NCBI GenBank assembly: GCA_025331445.1
Contig: JAIWNE010000007.1
Coordinates: 310,001-374,000 of the forward strand
Reading direction: 5' to 3'
DNA from: Blakeslea trispora
Lineage: Eukaryota; Mucoromycota; Mucoromycetes; Mucorales; Choanephoraceae
DNA length: 64,000 nt
Below are positions 36,290-48,448 of this stretch, in pieces. The position numbers were made by a program, and so were the translations under genes. How positions within the stretch are numbered: position 1 is the first letter of the stretch; each line of letters opens with the position of its first letter. The notes beneath the pieces were generated by a model. It was not told where the DNA came from. It searched no databases and saw only the letters and a list, made by a program, of their open reading frames with translations.

Positions 36290-39200
36290 ATGTCCAACAT
36301 TGTCTATGCCATTCATGACTTTAAGGCAGAAAACGAAGATGAAATCGATTTTCTTATTGGTGAACCTATCACTGTATTAGAAAAAGACGAGCACTACCTC
36401 GATGGTTGGTGGCAGGTAAAAGAAAAAAAAAACTTGGATTTATAGGAGAACAAACATTAACCATAATGAAACCATACGCTCTTTTTTTGTAGGGAATAAA
36501 TATGCATGGACAGACAGGCCTTTTCCCTATGAATTACACTTCTTCAGAAAAGCCTGAACAATTTTATCTAGAAAAACCTTTTCAGCCTCTTGAAGAGGAA
36601 CCAGAATCTCCACAGCTATCGAAACAACATCCACAACCATCTTTCGAGCTGGAGCCTCAGCAATTTCTTGAGCAAAAGCCTAAAGCAAAAGAGACTCAAG
36701 AACAGGATGACAATCTATATTCACAGCATATGCTTCATCCTCATCAAAGACAGACAACTGGTCATGGATTGTCCGCTAGATCATCGAGATCAACAATAGA
36801 GGAAGAAATTGATCAAACCATCTCTCAATTGCAGGTATCAAATAACAGCGAAGATGTGAAATCAATAAAAACAGAGCTTTGGGATGTTAATCAGGTCGCT
36901 ACCTGGTTGAAATCAGTCGGATTAGAATCAGCAGCAGACAATTTCATTGGTAGGGTATATCATGCAGGCGAAAGCACGCCTTAAGCTTGCATATCGCTGA
37001 CAGCTTATTTTATAGACCAAGAGATTACAGGAGACATCTTGCTGGACCTTGACGCTGAAGCTCTAAAAGAGCTGGGCATCAACACTTTTGGAAAGCGATA
37101 CAAGATCATGCAGGCCATTACTTCTTTGAAAGAAGGATCTTCTATTGAAGTAAGATACAGCATCAAGCCTCACTATTTTAACCATTTATTGATCTACCTA
37201 TCTGGCTTAGAGCAAGCCTGTTCCTAATTCATCTGTCTCAACAAGCGCCATCTCTCGACCTGAAAGCAGAAAGTCGATTCCCTCTAGTTTACGACGATCT
37301 AATTCACAATCTGGGCCTTCTGTTGATACAAGCGAATCGTTATACCAACATCCTCGCAAAGCTCCTTTACCACCTGATACTGACAGCAACATCAATGTCG
37401 ACTCTGGCTCCATCCTTAGCCACCATCTACCCCCACATTCTCGACCACATACTGGAATTGTTAGACCTCTCTCTCCTCAAAGCTTGACATCTTCTGGCAT
37501 TAGCCGTTCAAACACATTCAATACAGTCTCTACAGGCGATTCATATAAAAGTCCAGAAAACAGCATTCGCAAGATGTTGTCTCGAAAAAGTCAACAGAGT
37601 ATGGAAAGAGACAGTACGAGTGAATGGATGTCATCAGTAAGTTACAACATGAAAATGAAAATTGTTTGCTTCATTAACACCAACCTTCGTTCTAATTCTC
37701 TTTCTTAGAGTCAAGCCACATCAAGCACAGTGTTAAATACACCAACGCCCTCTACTTCTACTTCTAAACAACCAATGTAATTATTTTTTGTAGACACAGG
37801 AAAAACAAAGCACAATGTATTAAATAATATCTATTTGATAGGCAAATTTCAACCACTCACAAACTGACTGTTTCGCCTCTAGAAGAACCAACGACCACCA
37901 GAACGTCAACAACTGACTATCAAGCACCTGAACATGAAGGTTGGTTGCATAAGCAGAGCGACAAATATCGTACTTGGAACAAGCGCTGGTTTGTTTTGAA
38001 GGGTACAAATTTGTTTTACTTCAAAAGCCCAAAGGTATAAAGCTGAAATATAAATGAGATTCCTTTATATTAATTGAGTGGTGTGCTTTCTACACGTAAT
38101 AGGATGTGCGAATGAAAGGCATCATCAATTTGCGCGGTTACAAAATCGTTGTGGATGAATCAATTCATGCAGGCAAGTACTGCTTCAAAGCTCAGCACGA
38201 ACGTGAAAGAACGTTTTATTTTTACACCGACACCGAAGAATCTATGAGAACTTGGTTGAAGATGTTGATGAAGACAACGATTGCCCGTGACTTCAGAGGT
38301 AAGAGGATATTGTTTGTGGTACAAAAAAAGCCGTCAAAGCTTATTGTTTTGTTTATAGCACCTGTCATGTCATCCAATCAAATCGCCACTGTTTCTCTTG
38401 ATGCTGCGCGACGCATGAGACCTCGTCCACCATCTGTCATTATGTACAAAAATCAAAAGCAAATGAACTCAAACAGCGATTCAAAGATGGATATGGTTCA
38501 GGAACTTGATGAGAAAAACGAGCGTATGCCACATACGCCACCACAAGACAGATCTATCTCTTCTCCTATGCCACGCCTAGCCGAAGTGTTTATGCATCCA
38601 CGAGAACCTAGCAACTATAGAATTGCTGAAGAGCGTGCAATCCCTCCAGAATTGCCCAAGAACTACCCTAATTTCGACCCACCTGAGCGCATCATGAACG
38701 AGGAAGAAGACTTGATTGATCCTCAGCATCGCAGTCTACCATTAGATAGCTCTGCAAGTACTACTTCAACCGTATCTGATCGAAGCAGTAGAGAATGGTC
38801 CTCTACTGAGTATCTTGATTGGGTGAACTCGTATCTTCCATCGGGAAAGAGAGTTGTTGATCTGTCAAATGCTTTCAGAAATGGGGATACTTTAATCCAA
38901 CTGTTGGAATCTATCAGTGGTAAAGAAGTGCGTCGCCCACCTGTTCAGAAGGGTGGTTCTATGAGTGCAATGATGCTTGATAATATTGTTGCAGCATTCA
39001 AGTTTATGGGTCGTGAAGGCGTCGAAGTTGATGGCCGCTATACACTGAAAGGTATTTTTTTTTCTATCTGTTTTGTCTGATCATCTATAACGTTCATTGA
39101 TTTTTTGTAGATGTATTCAGTGCCAACGAATCAAAAATCATTGTTATGTTAGAAGCTATCAAAATCTGGGCAGACAAAAACTATCCAGCAGGTGCAAACG

Positions 39201-39334
39201 GAGAAAACTTTTATGCTGACCATGCATCTGCACAAAGCAAAAAGTCAAGTACCTCTGTTTTGATTGATGAGAATAGTGGATGGAGAGGTTCTGCTATGAT
39301 GGATCAGCTTCAAGGTTACCCCAACAATTCTTAA
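36290..39334 (+). CDS. BOI1/BOI2-like SH3-SAM-PH protein with C-terminal CH domain
   Basis: Predicted polarity scaffold at sites of growth. Exons 36290-36415, 36493-36949, 37016-37149, 37211-37636, 37709-37776, 37842-38034, 38103-38298, 38359-39051 and 39111-39334 give 838 residues. The SH3 domain fills about 1-58 (YAIHDFKAENEDEIDF, GLFPMNY). The SAM domain spans about 170-238 (WDVNQVATWLKSVGLES, LKELGINTFGKRYKI). A Ser/Pro-rich linker follows. The PH domain spans about 436-535 (HEGWLHKQSDKYRTWNKRWF). Near 680-790 is a calponin-homology-like domain (EYLDWVNSYLP, FRNGDTLIQLLESISG, IWADKNYP). Yeast Boi1/Boi2 have SH3, SAM and PH in the same order and bind Cdc42/Bem1, but lack the CH domain, which would add an actin or Rho-GEF-type link. 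Confidence 0.92.
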
Positions 39335-39787
39335 TTATTATTTTCTGTTAAACTCTCAAAGGCACTCTTTTACACTTAATATCTTCATATACTTTCCTTT
39401 CTATCATTACCATTATTATCATAACCATTTGTACATGTCTTGTCTTTTTAATCGCAACTTTACCCTGACCATTACTTTCCTTCAAAGTCTATTTTTCCAA
39501 TAACCTTCATTTGAAACTTAATTCCAGATACACTCATTTGATCTTATAAATACATCTACACTAAAAGTCAGTGATTTTAAATAAAAAAAAAATAAATCAG
39601 GGCATCTAATAGCTTTATTCTCAATCGATTGATTCAAAGCATTTTGACTGTTATTTGTTGTTTGTCCAATCAAGACTGACAGTATATATCACTCATCGAA
39701 ACGAAATGCTGTTATAAAAAGTACATATTGCTCACTTGTTGATTTATTATTATTAGATGTAAGTATGTATTAAACTTTTACAAAAAG
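39335..39787. other. Intergenic, convergent 3' ends
   Basis: About 450 bp between the BOI-like gene and ERG24. AT-rich; no gene seen. Confidence 0.6.
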
Positions 39788-41470
39788 CTAGTAAATGCCT
39801 ACAAAACGATATCAATAAGCTTGGTTTGTAAATATTGACATGTATAAATTTACCTGGAATAATTCTGTACTTGACAATCTTGCAGTACTCATCCCAATCC
39901 TCACCATATTTGTTTCTACATTTGTCATCATCTCTTCGTTCGCGATGCAACAAGAGAATGCCAAAATAGATGGGATAAAAGTAAGGGATAACAGAGCCAA
40001 AACCACATGGTAAGCTCCAAGACAAACTCATAAGCCAATCGCCAAGATAGTTGATATGACGTGAAACTCCCCACCAACCAGAGATGATAAGCTTGCTGCC
40101 AGACTTTGTTTCAATATACTTTAGCTCTAAAGAATAATTGATGTTTAAAAAAAACTTTCTCTTTTCTCCTCTCAGTAATATATTGTAATCTTACTCTTTG
40201 CTTTAGGACTATTGGGGAAAGCGCGGAACTCATTCTTTTGAGAATTGGCGCTTCTAAAGATGAAATAGCCAATGAAATTAAGAGCAACAATAGCACCAAA
40301 TTCAATCCAGCTAATGCTTCGAGGAAAGTCAACCAAATAGCGAGCTTGAAGAGTGTATGTGAATGGAACCCAACTGTACAAGCCAAACGAAAGCATAAAG
40401 CCAAAACCATCTAGGTGACAAGAGTAGTTGATTTTAGTTGACCGCTTTTTATATCCAATAAACAAAGATGAAGCCACTTACCTGTGGTGATATCCATAGT
40501 TGTTAGAGCAGCTTCTTCATTCCAAAGGGAATCAGCTACATAAAACGCTTGGAAGAACTGAGTAAGTGCCATTGCATTGGTAATGTAACCAAGGTCCAAA
40601 TACTGCTTAGCAGCCAAACAAAAGTTGAGTGTGATCCAGCCGATTAATCCAGGACGAAGTTCAGTGAAGAATTTCACATCGAAGGATTCTACACGAGGAT
40701 TCAATTCTCTACCAATCATGAACTGCAATACATTAGGACTTGTTGCTTTTTCTTGGCTCAATGCTGCTACTTACATCATAGATAGGATTGCCTGTATTAC
40801 CACCTAGAGCAAGCAATTTGCCGGGAGTGAAACTACCAATATAAACACCAATTGCGATAACATAACTGAATATGATAGAGGCAAGCACTAATCCAGTGTA
40901 ATGATCATAAGCGTATTCAAGTGGTTTTACTCCAGTATCCTTCAAGAAGTAAAGTGCGACGAAGAAGGTGGCATGAAAAGCAGTAAAGCCTAAAGTAGAA
41001 CAGGAAAGAAATGAAAAAGTTAGTTTAGTGCCAGACAGCTTCATCTCTTAGTACTATACAGTACCATTCATTCTATACTTGAGTCGTGTGCCATCACGAA
41101 GCTGTGTACCAGGCATAAGATCTCCTGGCAAGATAATGTAAAACAAAGCTTGCATCGAGACAAAAGCAAAGTAAACTATAAATGCTGAGCGATCGTACAA
41201 AGAGATTAAGCTTCTAGGACTCAGTTTCGCCGAGATGACTGACAAAGGGTCTTCCATAAAAGCTTTGGAAGGATAACCAGTTTTGTCACAGCAAGTAGCA
41301 AACAAAAGAACAAGTATAGGAAGTACAGTAACAAATGCTAAAGCACCAATGGGTCCACCAAACTCATAATGCTTTGTCTTTGGATTCAACTCTTGAGGTT
41401 GTTTAGTTGGCTTAGATATTTCTTGTGGTTTTTGTTTCTGCTGCAGCTTTCGCTGGGTAGGCTTTCTCAT
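39788..41470 (-). CDS. ERG24: Delta(14)-sterol reductase
   Basis: Reduces the C14-C15 double bond made by lanosterol 14-demethylation, an ER-membrane step of ergosterol synthesis using NADPH. Reverse-strand exons 41470-41065, 40989-40775, 40722-40482, 40410-40195, 40126-39854, 39798-39788 give 453 residues, the usual family length. After a basic N-terminus come [10 protein letters not shown], the signature [16 protein letters not shown], many hydrophobic spans, and the family C-terminus [12 protein letters not shown] then [12 protein letters not shown]. The last exon is only 11 nt and supplies the final residues and stop. ERG4 (C24 reductase) is a relative, but the N-terminal YEFGGP and LRDGTRLKY favour ERG24. 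Confidence 0.94.
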
Positions 41471-42126
41471 GTTGCTCTAATTGCGTGAGATACTTGATTG
41501 TTTAGTAATTAAGGAAAAAATCACTGAATATATATATTTGATTTTCTGCGTGTACATCCGATTTAGAAGTTACACAAACTTTCTATATCAAAAGGGGAAT
41601 AACACATCAGTCTTATACAATAGTGCCGCATACATGGACAAAGAGACAGCCTGTTGAGTGCATATACTATTCCGCCCTAAGCGCAATGACACAGGTAAGT
41701 TACAGAAAACAAAATGAGCAGTTGACCGAAACTGACTCTACGATTCGAAGTAGCTACAATCAAAGGGCGCTTAGACGACAATATTCAAGAGAGTCTGACA
41801 TGCCTGCTCCTTCAACATCTATCCCGATACATAGAGAAACCAACCAAACTCATGTTGCTTTGGAATAAGGCATATATTGCTCAATTGATTGTTATTCTGA
41901 TCATGTTTATCATGATGACTAGTTAGCGGATATTTTTGAACAAGGCTTGAATTGATACAGAAGAAGACAGACAATACTAGACTGTGGAGCAATCATCTCT
42001 AATTGATTTTTATTTCTATCTACCTAACACGACTACAATAGAAAAGAATGATTAGACTGTACATAAATATACTTTTGACTACAACAATCACATACTGTTC
42101 TGCTTTTCAATCCGGGCCTAATTCCT
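41471..42126. other. Intergenic; one weak 60-codon frame
   Basis: Upstream of ERG24 and downstream of the membrane-protein gene. The plus strand has a frame starting ATG at 41686 and ending at 41868 (about 60 codons, Arg/Ser/Thr-rich), with a GTAAGT just after its first codons. Not recognised and not counted as a gene. Confidence 0.45.
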
Positions 42127-43467
42127 TTATATGTTGCGATAGCTTGAATCGTCCGAATCAATAGCTTCTTCATACCATGTACGTGGTCCACTCTGGTCTT
42201 TGATTGCTATGAATTCTTGAACATAGTTCTCTTCCCAAGATTGAGAATCTTTTGCCATAGACTTCACTTCGCGATTACGCTTAAAGTCACGGATGGCCAA
42301 AGAGATGATTGGTAGATATAGAGTAAAAACAGAGGTAGCTAAAGTCGGTAGCACTATTCCAAGCTATTTCGTGTATGCAAATGATGAGCAAAGCATACTT
42401 ATTCATCATTGCTTTTTCAATTACCCAAAAAGATCCAGTGGCGCCTCCCCAGCCGATGCCACCAGTCGTGAACATGGCAGTGGCCATACCCAAAGTAGAC
42501 ACTGCAGCAACTTTTTCCCAATCATACACTTTTGTGCCACCTATAGATAGATCATGACCATTGACAAACGTATGCAATTTCTTGCCAAGATAATAGACTG
42601 AAAATATGTAAACTGGATAGTATATTGGTGAAACGCGTACATTATCTACTTTAATATTGATTTTCAAGAACCTTGTATCATCCATTCTGTAAATCTTTCT
42701 CAAAAACTCATCAGCCAGCTTTTCTTCAGATTCATGGATGTAAGATTTGGCGAGCCGCAATGCAGTTGAAGGATAAATCAAAAATGGATCCACTTTTCGT
42801 ACAGCACCATGTGCATCCTTGTTGACTATGTCTGGTGTGAGAGGGAGCGTATTCTCTAGTGCTGAGCCAGTGGTAACTTTTTCTACAAGTCCACGTCTGT
42901 ATTTATACGATCCATAAATCTGAAGGCCTGAATGAGATAGGGGAAGATATCTTCTTGTAAAACTATGTTGTTCGGGAACCCAAACCCAATCCGTTTCCCA
43001 AGCTGATTCATTTCTCTTTGTTGCTGCGTTATACCTTGTTCGCATGACACGCCTGCCCTTTTGAGAGATTAAGGGGATTTAGCTCCATGCTGCTATTGCT
43101 GTCACCAATGTTTCTTACCACTTGTGCTTGTTCAATAGTTGCATGAACTGTGGCTGATACAACCCAAAATGGAAGAAATGATTGCTTTGGTGGCGACGAC
43201 TGAAAAATTTTGGCAGAAAAATAGCCTCTTTGATGATAGTCTTCGAATGACTAGTATTTGTTTATTCATTGAAGTGAGTATAATGGATCCTCTTAACACT
43301 AGGCAAGACATATTATTTACCTTTTCAGCAGCTCTTACAGGTTGTGCAAAGGGTATGACTCTAATTTTTTGAACCAAAGAATTACCATCTTGATTTGCCA
43401 AGTGAGACCTTAATCTATAAGGACTAATGTTGATTTTCTTTCGAGCAAAGTGCGTACAATATAGCAT
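42127..43467 (-). CDS. Predicted (mitochondrial?) membrane protein of unknown function
   Basis: Not recognised by name. Reverse-strand exons 43467-43321, 43250-43119, 43057-42425 and 42363-42127, all phase 0, give 382 residues. The N-terminus is Arg/Lys-rich and lacks acidic residues for about 20 positions, as in a mitochondrial presequence. The body has FLPFWVVSATVHATIE and later YYPVYIFSVYYLGKKLHTFV followed by NGHD. This pairing resembles soluble domains next to membrane spans in some zinc-ribbon membrane proteins of bacteria and plants (memory only). Two hydrophobic segments lie near 290-340 (GMATAMFTTGGIGWGG, then LATSVFTLYLPIISLAI), followed by a charged C-terminal tail. The last intron was placed so that the second hydrophobic segment continues in frame. 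Confidence 0.75.
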
Positions 43468-44712
43468 TTATGCTTTGAGAGAGAGAAAAAGAAATAACAG
43501 AAACGATGACGCGCTATCTGAAATACCAGAGTTATGAGATCATAGTAAATACCCGACAAACTGTGCATAATTTCCTGTTGTAAATACTTGTGAAGTCACT
43601 AAATCGCTTTTCTCTTCTTTGAAAGAGTCTATTATAGAGACATAACAATGATGGTAACAGTCACTGTTTTTATGTTATCAAGAAGGCAACTTCATTGCTC
43701 AGTCAAATATAGGATCATATCAAACTCTTGATCAGAACGTGAGACGAATACTACAAATTCATTGAATAAGGCCTTTAAGCTTAACTTTTCTTTACTGCAA
43801 GAATACAGCTTAGCTCCAGAATGTTTTTATTATCCATAGAATTTCCATTTTAGATTTTTATGTTGTACATTAGGGTACCGAGTGTATTCGATAGCACCAA
43901 TCAAGGAGGATTGTCGTGTTTACTAAGCAAGCCTTTATGGACTACTCTTTGACTGTAAGAGCAACACAGAGTTTATTTTCTGCTTTAACTGGATGAGAGG
44001 CAGTGCTTTGATCTGGTGCTGGAATGAGACGAACACACCAGCCACTTTATGGTGAGAAGCAGATTGGTCTTGAGTAGGCGCGTCTAAAAGCTCTTTTTTG
44101 CAGCAAATATTTCTTTTGTTTGCTCTAATTCGAAATCAGTTTTTGAAAGTGAACTTCTTCTTTGACTGATTAAGCAATTTGTGATAAATGTTTCAGAATG
44201 GTCCATAGACAGCCGCTGAAACATCTTTATGTAACGATAGATGTGTTCCCATAAATCTATAGTCCAAGCCTTCTACCTAATGTTCAGCTCCGCTACCTTA
44301 TGCATGTTATTTCATTTCGTTCGACGCCTGTAGCTCGTAATGTCGCACACTGTAGATTATGTAGCTAGAGTACAGCATTCCAGAAATAGATTGCACACTG
44401 AGAGAAAAAGATTGCACATAAAGAAATTTTATATTGCTAACATTATTTCTAACAGCATGCGATAATCTTTAGTGAAGCAGAAATGGTAACAATATAATAT
44501 TGAGATCTTTTTATCTCGCAATATATATCATAACATTATAGGCCATCTGTTGAGTTCCAATTGAAATCGTATAAGCCTTGACTTCCTTTCCATCACTCTT
44601 CTCAATTAAACTATACATACCTCCTAAGAAATAGAAAAAATCAAACACTAAACCATCAAGAGCAAAAGCCAAGCTTGACGAAAGCCTAAAATATTCGGTT
44701 TCATGAGGTATA

Positions 44713-44885
44713 CAGTAGTCGCTCTATTTAAGGGTGTTCTGTTTAAGGGTATTCTCTATATAAGGGTGGGTTTTTGAAAAGGGTTTATCAATACAAGCTC
44801 TAAAACCAATTCTATTTAAGGGTATTCTCTATTTAAGGGTGAGATTTTCAAGATTTTCGACTACCCTTAAATAGAGCGACTACTG
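44713..44885. mobile_element. Pogo/Fot-like MITE, 173 bp, TA-flanked
   Basis: Starts CAGTAGTCGCTCTATTTAAG and ends with its reverse complement, flanked by TA at 44711-44712 and 44886-44887. The phrase CTATTTAAGGGTATTCTCTAT-like recurs inside, forming tandem sub-repeats of the terminus. No coding capacity. A shorter, older relative lies at 12097-12237. Confidence 0.9.
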
Positions 44886-45129
44886 TACATCGGCTAAGAA
44901 AAGCAAGCCTTCTTATGCAAAAGGTTTGGAACTTTGTTGAATATAGCAAGACCATTATGTAAAAAGACAGACATACAAAGTCTTGAGTTTATTGCGAGAC
45001 GCTATCCTTAGCCTTCTGTATTTAAATCAATAAGGATTTAAGGCAGATATCATAGTTGTAGTTTAGTCGAATGAATTGCGATTATCTGCAGAGAAGCCAG
45101 AGTCATCTATAAAACTGGTGAAAGCTACA

Positions 45130-46060
45130 GCATTGAACATGCCAACTCTACAACCAAATGTGCCAGAACCAGCGTCATGGTTTGGGGTTGTTTTTCGATA
45201 GGGTAATTTTGGTCTTTACTGACGGTTCTGTAGCTCAGGATGTCTACGTCAACATCTCAGCCAAAAACCATATGCCATAGCTCATTGATTTGAAGAAAAA
45301 AAGCTCCCATCAGATCAACCATTTTTACTTCTGACCTTCACAAAGCCTCAATTTAAGCTCATATAGGCGTTCGCGAAGCTCTCGCGACAAGCTCATTGAA
45401 CAAAAGAATTCAGAGATTAGTAATGTGAGCCAGCTCAAACTGACTTTAGATGGAGGTCAGGCGAAGATTGGTCCTGAACTTGCAAAGCGCTTGGTTGGTA
45501 GTATAATCAATCATTGCAAAGTAGTTATCAAAGCCCATAGTGACCCAAAAAAATCACCCTGTTTTGTTGCATTATCTGAAAGGCCAAAAGTTGAGCTGCA
45601 CATCTGTCGTTTTTGAGAGTATGAGGATTACTTCTTAGTTTCCAATGTTTATTGTAAGGCACGTGATCCAAAAACTTTAAAGTTGCAGCCGTATTATAAT
45701 ATTTTTAAACATATCATTTGCAGCCAATACACTGCTTTTTTTACTTTGAGTGCAATCGATCGACATGAGCAATTCAAAAGGCATTACCTTGTTATGAATA
45801 GTGCTCCTACACACATTTCAGATCAGATTGAGAAACTGATCACCAATTGAGGATGCGGATGTGTGCACCTTCTGTCATATTCTCCTGAGCTCAAATTAAT
45901 CGAGCAGCTCTGATCTATGGATAAGATTAAGGTCAAGAGAGAAAAACTGCTGATAGTGGAGGCTCTAACCTTGAGGATAGCCGATGTTTGTGGCAGTGTC
46001 GATTTGGACCATCTTCCTGGCTTCTGTCGATGTCATGACTCTGAATTACAAGTATGCTTT
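45130..46060 (+). pseudogene. Decayed Tc1/mariner-type transposase
   Basis: Broken by stops and shifts, but two family landmarks survive: RTSVMVWGCFS near 45165-45200, and the C-terminal catalytic part near 45790-45910, with NSAPTHIS, SYSPELKLIEQL and a following KVKREKL. These match the second Asp region and the PYSPELNPIEQ motif of fungal DDE_3 transposases. It is a relic and not expected to act. An unrelated-looking insertion may separate the two halves. Confidence 0.75.
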
Positions 46061-46754
46061 AACAGCGAAGCTGTTCAACATTACGCATTTACGCAAATAG
46101 TTTTCAAATGGCGCGCAATCTCTGGCCTTCAAGTGTGCAATCTTTATCTTTTGTCAGTACACTCTGAATTTTTTTTAAAGCGCAATTTAAAAGGCCTTTA
46201 TGCACAGTTTTTTCTCTCTCAATGTGCAATCTAATTCTGGAAATGGCGTACATGGAGAACATTCTCACAGTGCTTACTCATCTGAACTATTCGAAGAGAG
46301 CCCATCGAAGCACTACTTGCCAAAAACTGATATTTCGACACAAACAAAAATGACGGCACGAAACAAGCAATCGTATGACAATAAGAAAATAGTTCTCACA
46401 CTTTAATTCCTGCTACCTGTCTTTATTTTTTCTTTCTCTTTTTCACCTCTGGCTTATTTATGGTTTATTACAAACTTAGAAAAAGGCTCTTTTTGAAACT
46501 GAGATTGTTATGTGACATCAGGGGATACAGATCAAACTTCGGGGAATACTAAATAAACAAGGTTTGAATAAGTTTTCTTTTTACCTTCTCTACAAGGTTA
46601 AAGTGGGGTAAGAGCTGCCCAATCAGATTTAAAGACAAGCATTGGTGCAGGTGAGAAATTCTTGAAAATTACACTAAAATCGAGTTACACGAGGACAGAA
46701 GAAACAAGATGAGAAGGGAAAAGTGCTATAATCTAGGGAAAAATCAGAACAAAA

Positions 46755-46761
46755 TATAAAA
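46755..46761 (+). promoter_or_regulatory. TATA box of the aldehyde dehydrogenase gene
   Basis: TATAAAA lies 62 bp ahead of the ATG at 46823, a sensible distance for a highly expressed Mucorales gene. Confidence 0.45.
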
Positions 46762-46822
46762 TGCAACAAAACATTTTATACTTTTTCCACTTTTTCTTCT
46801 TCTTTAACCTGTCATATTAACT

Positions 46823-48448
46823 ATGTCTGATTTTGTCGTTGAAACTACTACTCCCAAGGGCTACAAGCTCAAGCGTAAGTGTTATTAACTAGCCTATACA
46901 ACCGAGATTACTCATGCACTTTTGTCTTATTCAGTCCAAACCGGTCTCTTTATTAACAACAAGTTTGTAAAGGGTTCTGATGAAATCGAAACAGTCAACC
47001 CTTCTACTGGTAAGGTCATTGCTAAGGTTCAAGCAGGTAAGCTTCCCAAACGAAAACATTCGAGAATATGATCAGATTTATCCAGAGACTAACGCGCTTT
47101 TTTTTTGTGCTTCGCAGCTGACAAGAAGGAAGTTGATCTTGCTGTCAAGGCTGCTACCGATGCCTTCCATGGTCCCTGGGGAAAGCTTACTGCTCTTCAA
47201 CGTGCCACACTCATGTTCAAGCTTGCTGATTTGATTGATCGTGATAACGAAGAACTTTCTCAAGTTGAAACTCTCGATAACGGAAAAGGTATTACTTTCT
47301 CTCGTGTCTTTGATGTCAAGCAAATTGCTCACACCCTTCGTTACTTTGCTGGTTATGCTGACAAGGTACACGGAAAGGTGATTGATACTGAAGGTGCTCT
47401 CTCTTATACCCGTCACGAACCTATTGGTGTATGTGGTGCCATCATTCCTTGGAACTTCCCCTTGATGATGTTGGGTTGGAAGCTTGGTCCTGCTCTTACC
47501 ACTGGTAACACTGTTGTTGTCAAGACTTCTGAACTTACTCCTCTTTCTGCTCTCAAGGTTGCTGAATTAGTTGTTGAAGCTGGTTTCCCTCCTGGTGTTA
47601 TTAACATCATTACAGGTTACGGTGCTGTCGCTGGTGATGCCTTGGCTCGTCATATGCATGTCTCCAAGATTGCTTTTACTGGTAGTACCAACGTTGGTCG
47701 TATGATCATGAAGGCTGCTTCTGAAAGTAACTTGAAGAAGGTGACTCTTGAATTGGGTGGCAAGTCTCCCAACATTATTTTCGACGATGCTGATTTGGAC
47801 CAAGCTGTTCGTTGGGCTCACAAGGGTATCTTCTTCAACCACGGTCAATGTTGTTGTGCTGGTAGTAGAGTCTATGTTCAAGCTGGTATCTACGATGAAT
47901 TCCTCAAGAAGTTCAAGGAATACACCTCTCAGACCAAGTTGGGTGATCCCCACGAAGACGATACTTTCCAAGGTCCTCAAGTCTCCAAGACCCAATTTGA
48001 TCGTATTATGGGCTACATCGAAAAGGGCAAGGAAGAAGGCGCTACTTGCTACATGGGTGGTAAGCAATGGGGAACTGAAGGTTACTACATTGAGCCCACC
48101 ATCTTCACAGATGTCAAGCAAGATATGACTATTGTCCGTGAAGAAATCTTTGGTCCTGTAGTAACTGTTTCCAAGTTCGAAAGTGTTGATGATGTTGTCA
48201 ATTTGGCCTTGGACACCGAATATGGTTTGGCCGCCGCTGTATTTACTAAAGATACTGCTCGTGCTATTGATGTCTCTAACCGACTTCAGGCTGGTACTGT
48301 TTGGGTTAACTGCTACAACGAGTTAGATTACAACACTCCTTTCGGTGGTTTCCGTCAAAGTGGTATTGGTCGTGAAAACGGTGAATATGCTTTGGATAAC
48401 TATATTCAAGTCAAGACTGTTAAGATCAACATCAACCGTCAACCTTAA
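46823..48448 (+). CDS. NAD(P)+-dependent aldehyde dehydrogenase
   Basis: Oxidises aldehydes such as acetaldehyde to acids. Exons 46823-46874, 46935-47036, 47118-48448 give 494 residues, the standard length. The nucleotide-binding motif is FTGSTNVGR, the general base Glu263 lies in LELGGKSP, and the catalytic Cys297 lies in NHGQCCCAGSR. The C-terminal signature EEIFGPVV and the end FGGFRQSGIGRENG are intact. There is no clear mitochondrial presequence (MSDFVVETTTPKGYKL), so a cytosolic enzyme like yeast Ald6 or animal ALDH1/2 is likely. Strongly biased, pyrimidine-ending codons and a TATA box suggest high expression. Confidence 0.96.

Larger units (their letters stand above)
43468..46822. other. 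Transposon graveyard
   Basis: 3.4 kb without a working gene. It contains a MITE (44713-44885), a dead Tc1/mariner transposase (about 45130-46060), and further broken coding-like pieces at 45425-45616 and, on the reverse strand, near 43950-44110. Confidence 0.6.

Noticed and set aside
41686..41868. About 60-codon plus-strand frame between ERG24 and the membrane protein.
   Set aside because: No family, no splice-consistent extension, and Arg/Ser-rich random composition.
47567..48121. 184-codon reverse-strand frame opposite the aldehyde dehydrogenase.
   Set aside because: It is an antisense shadow caused by strong codon bias in a confidently identified gene.
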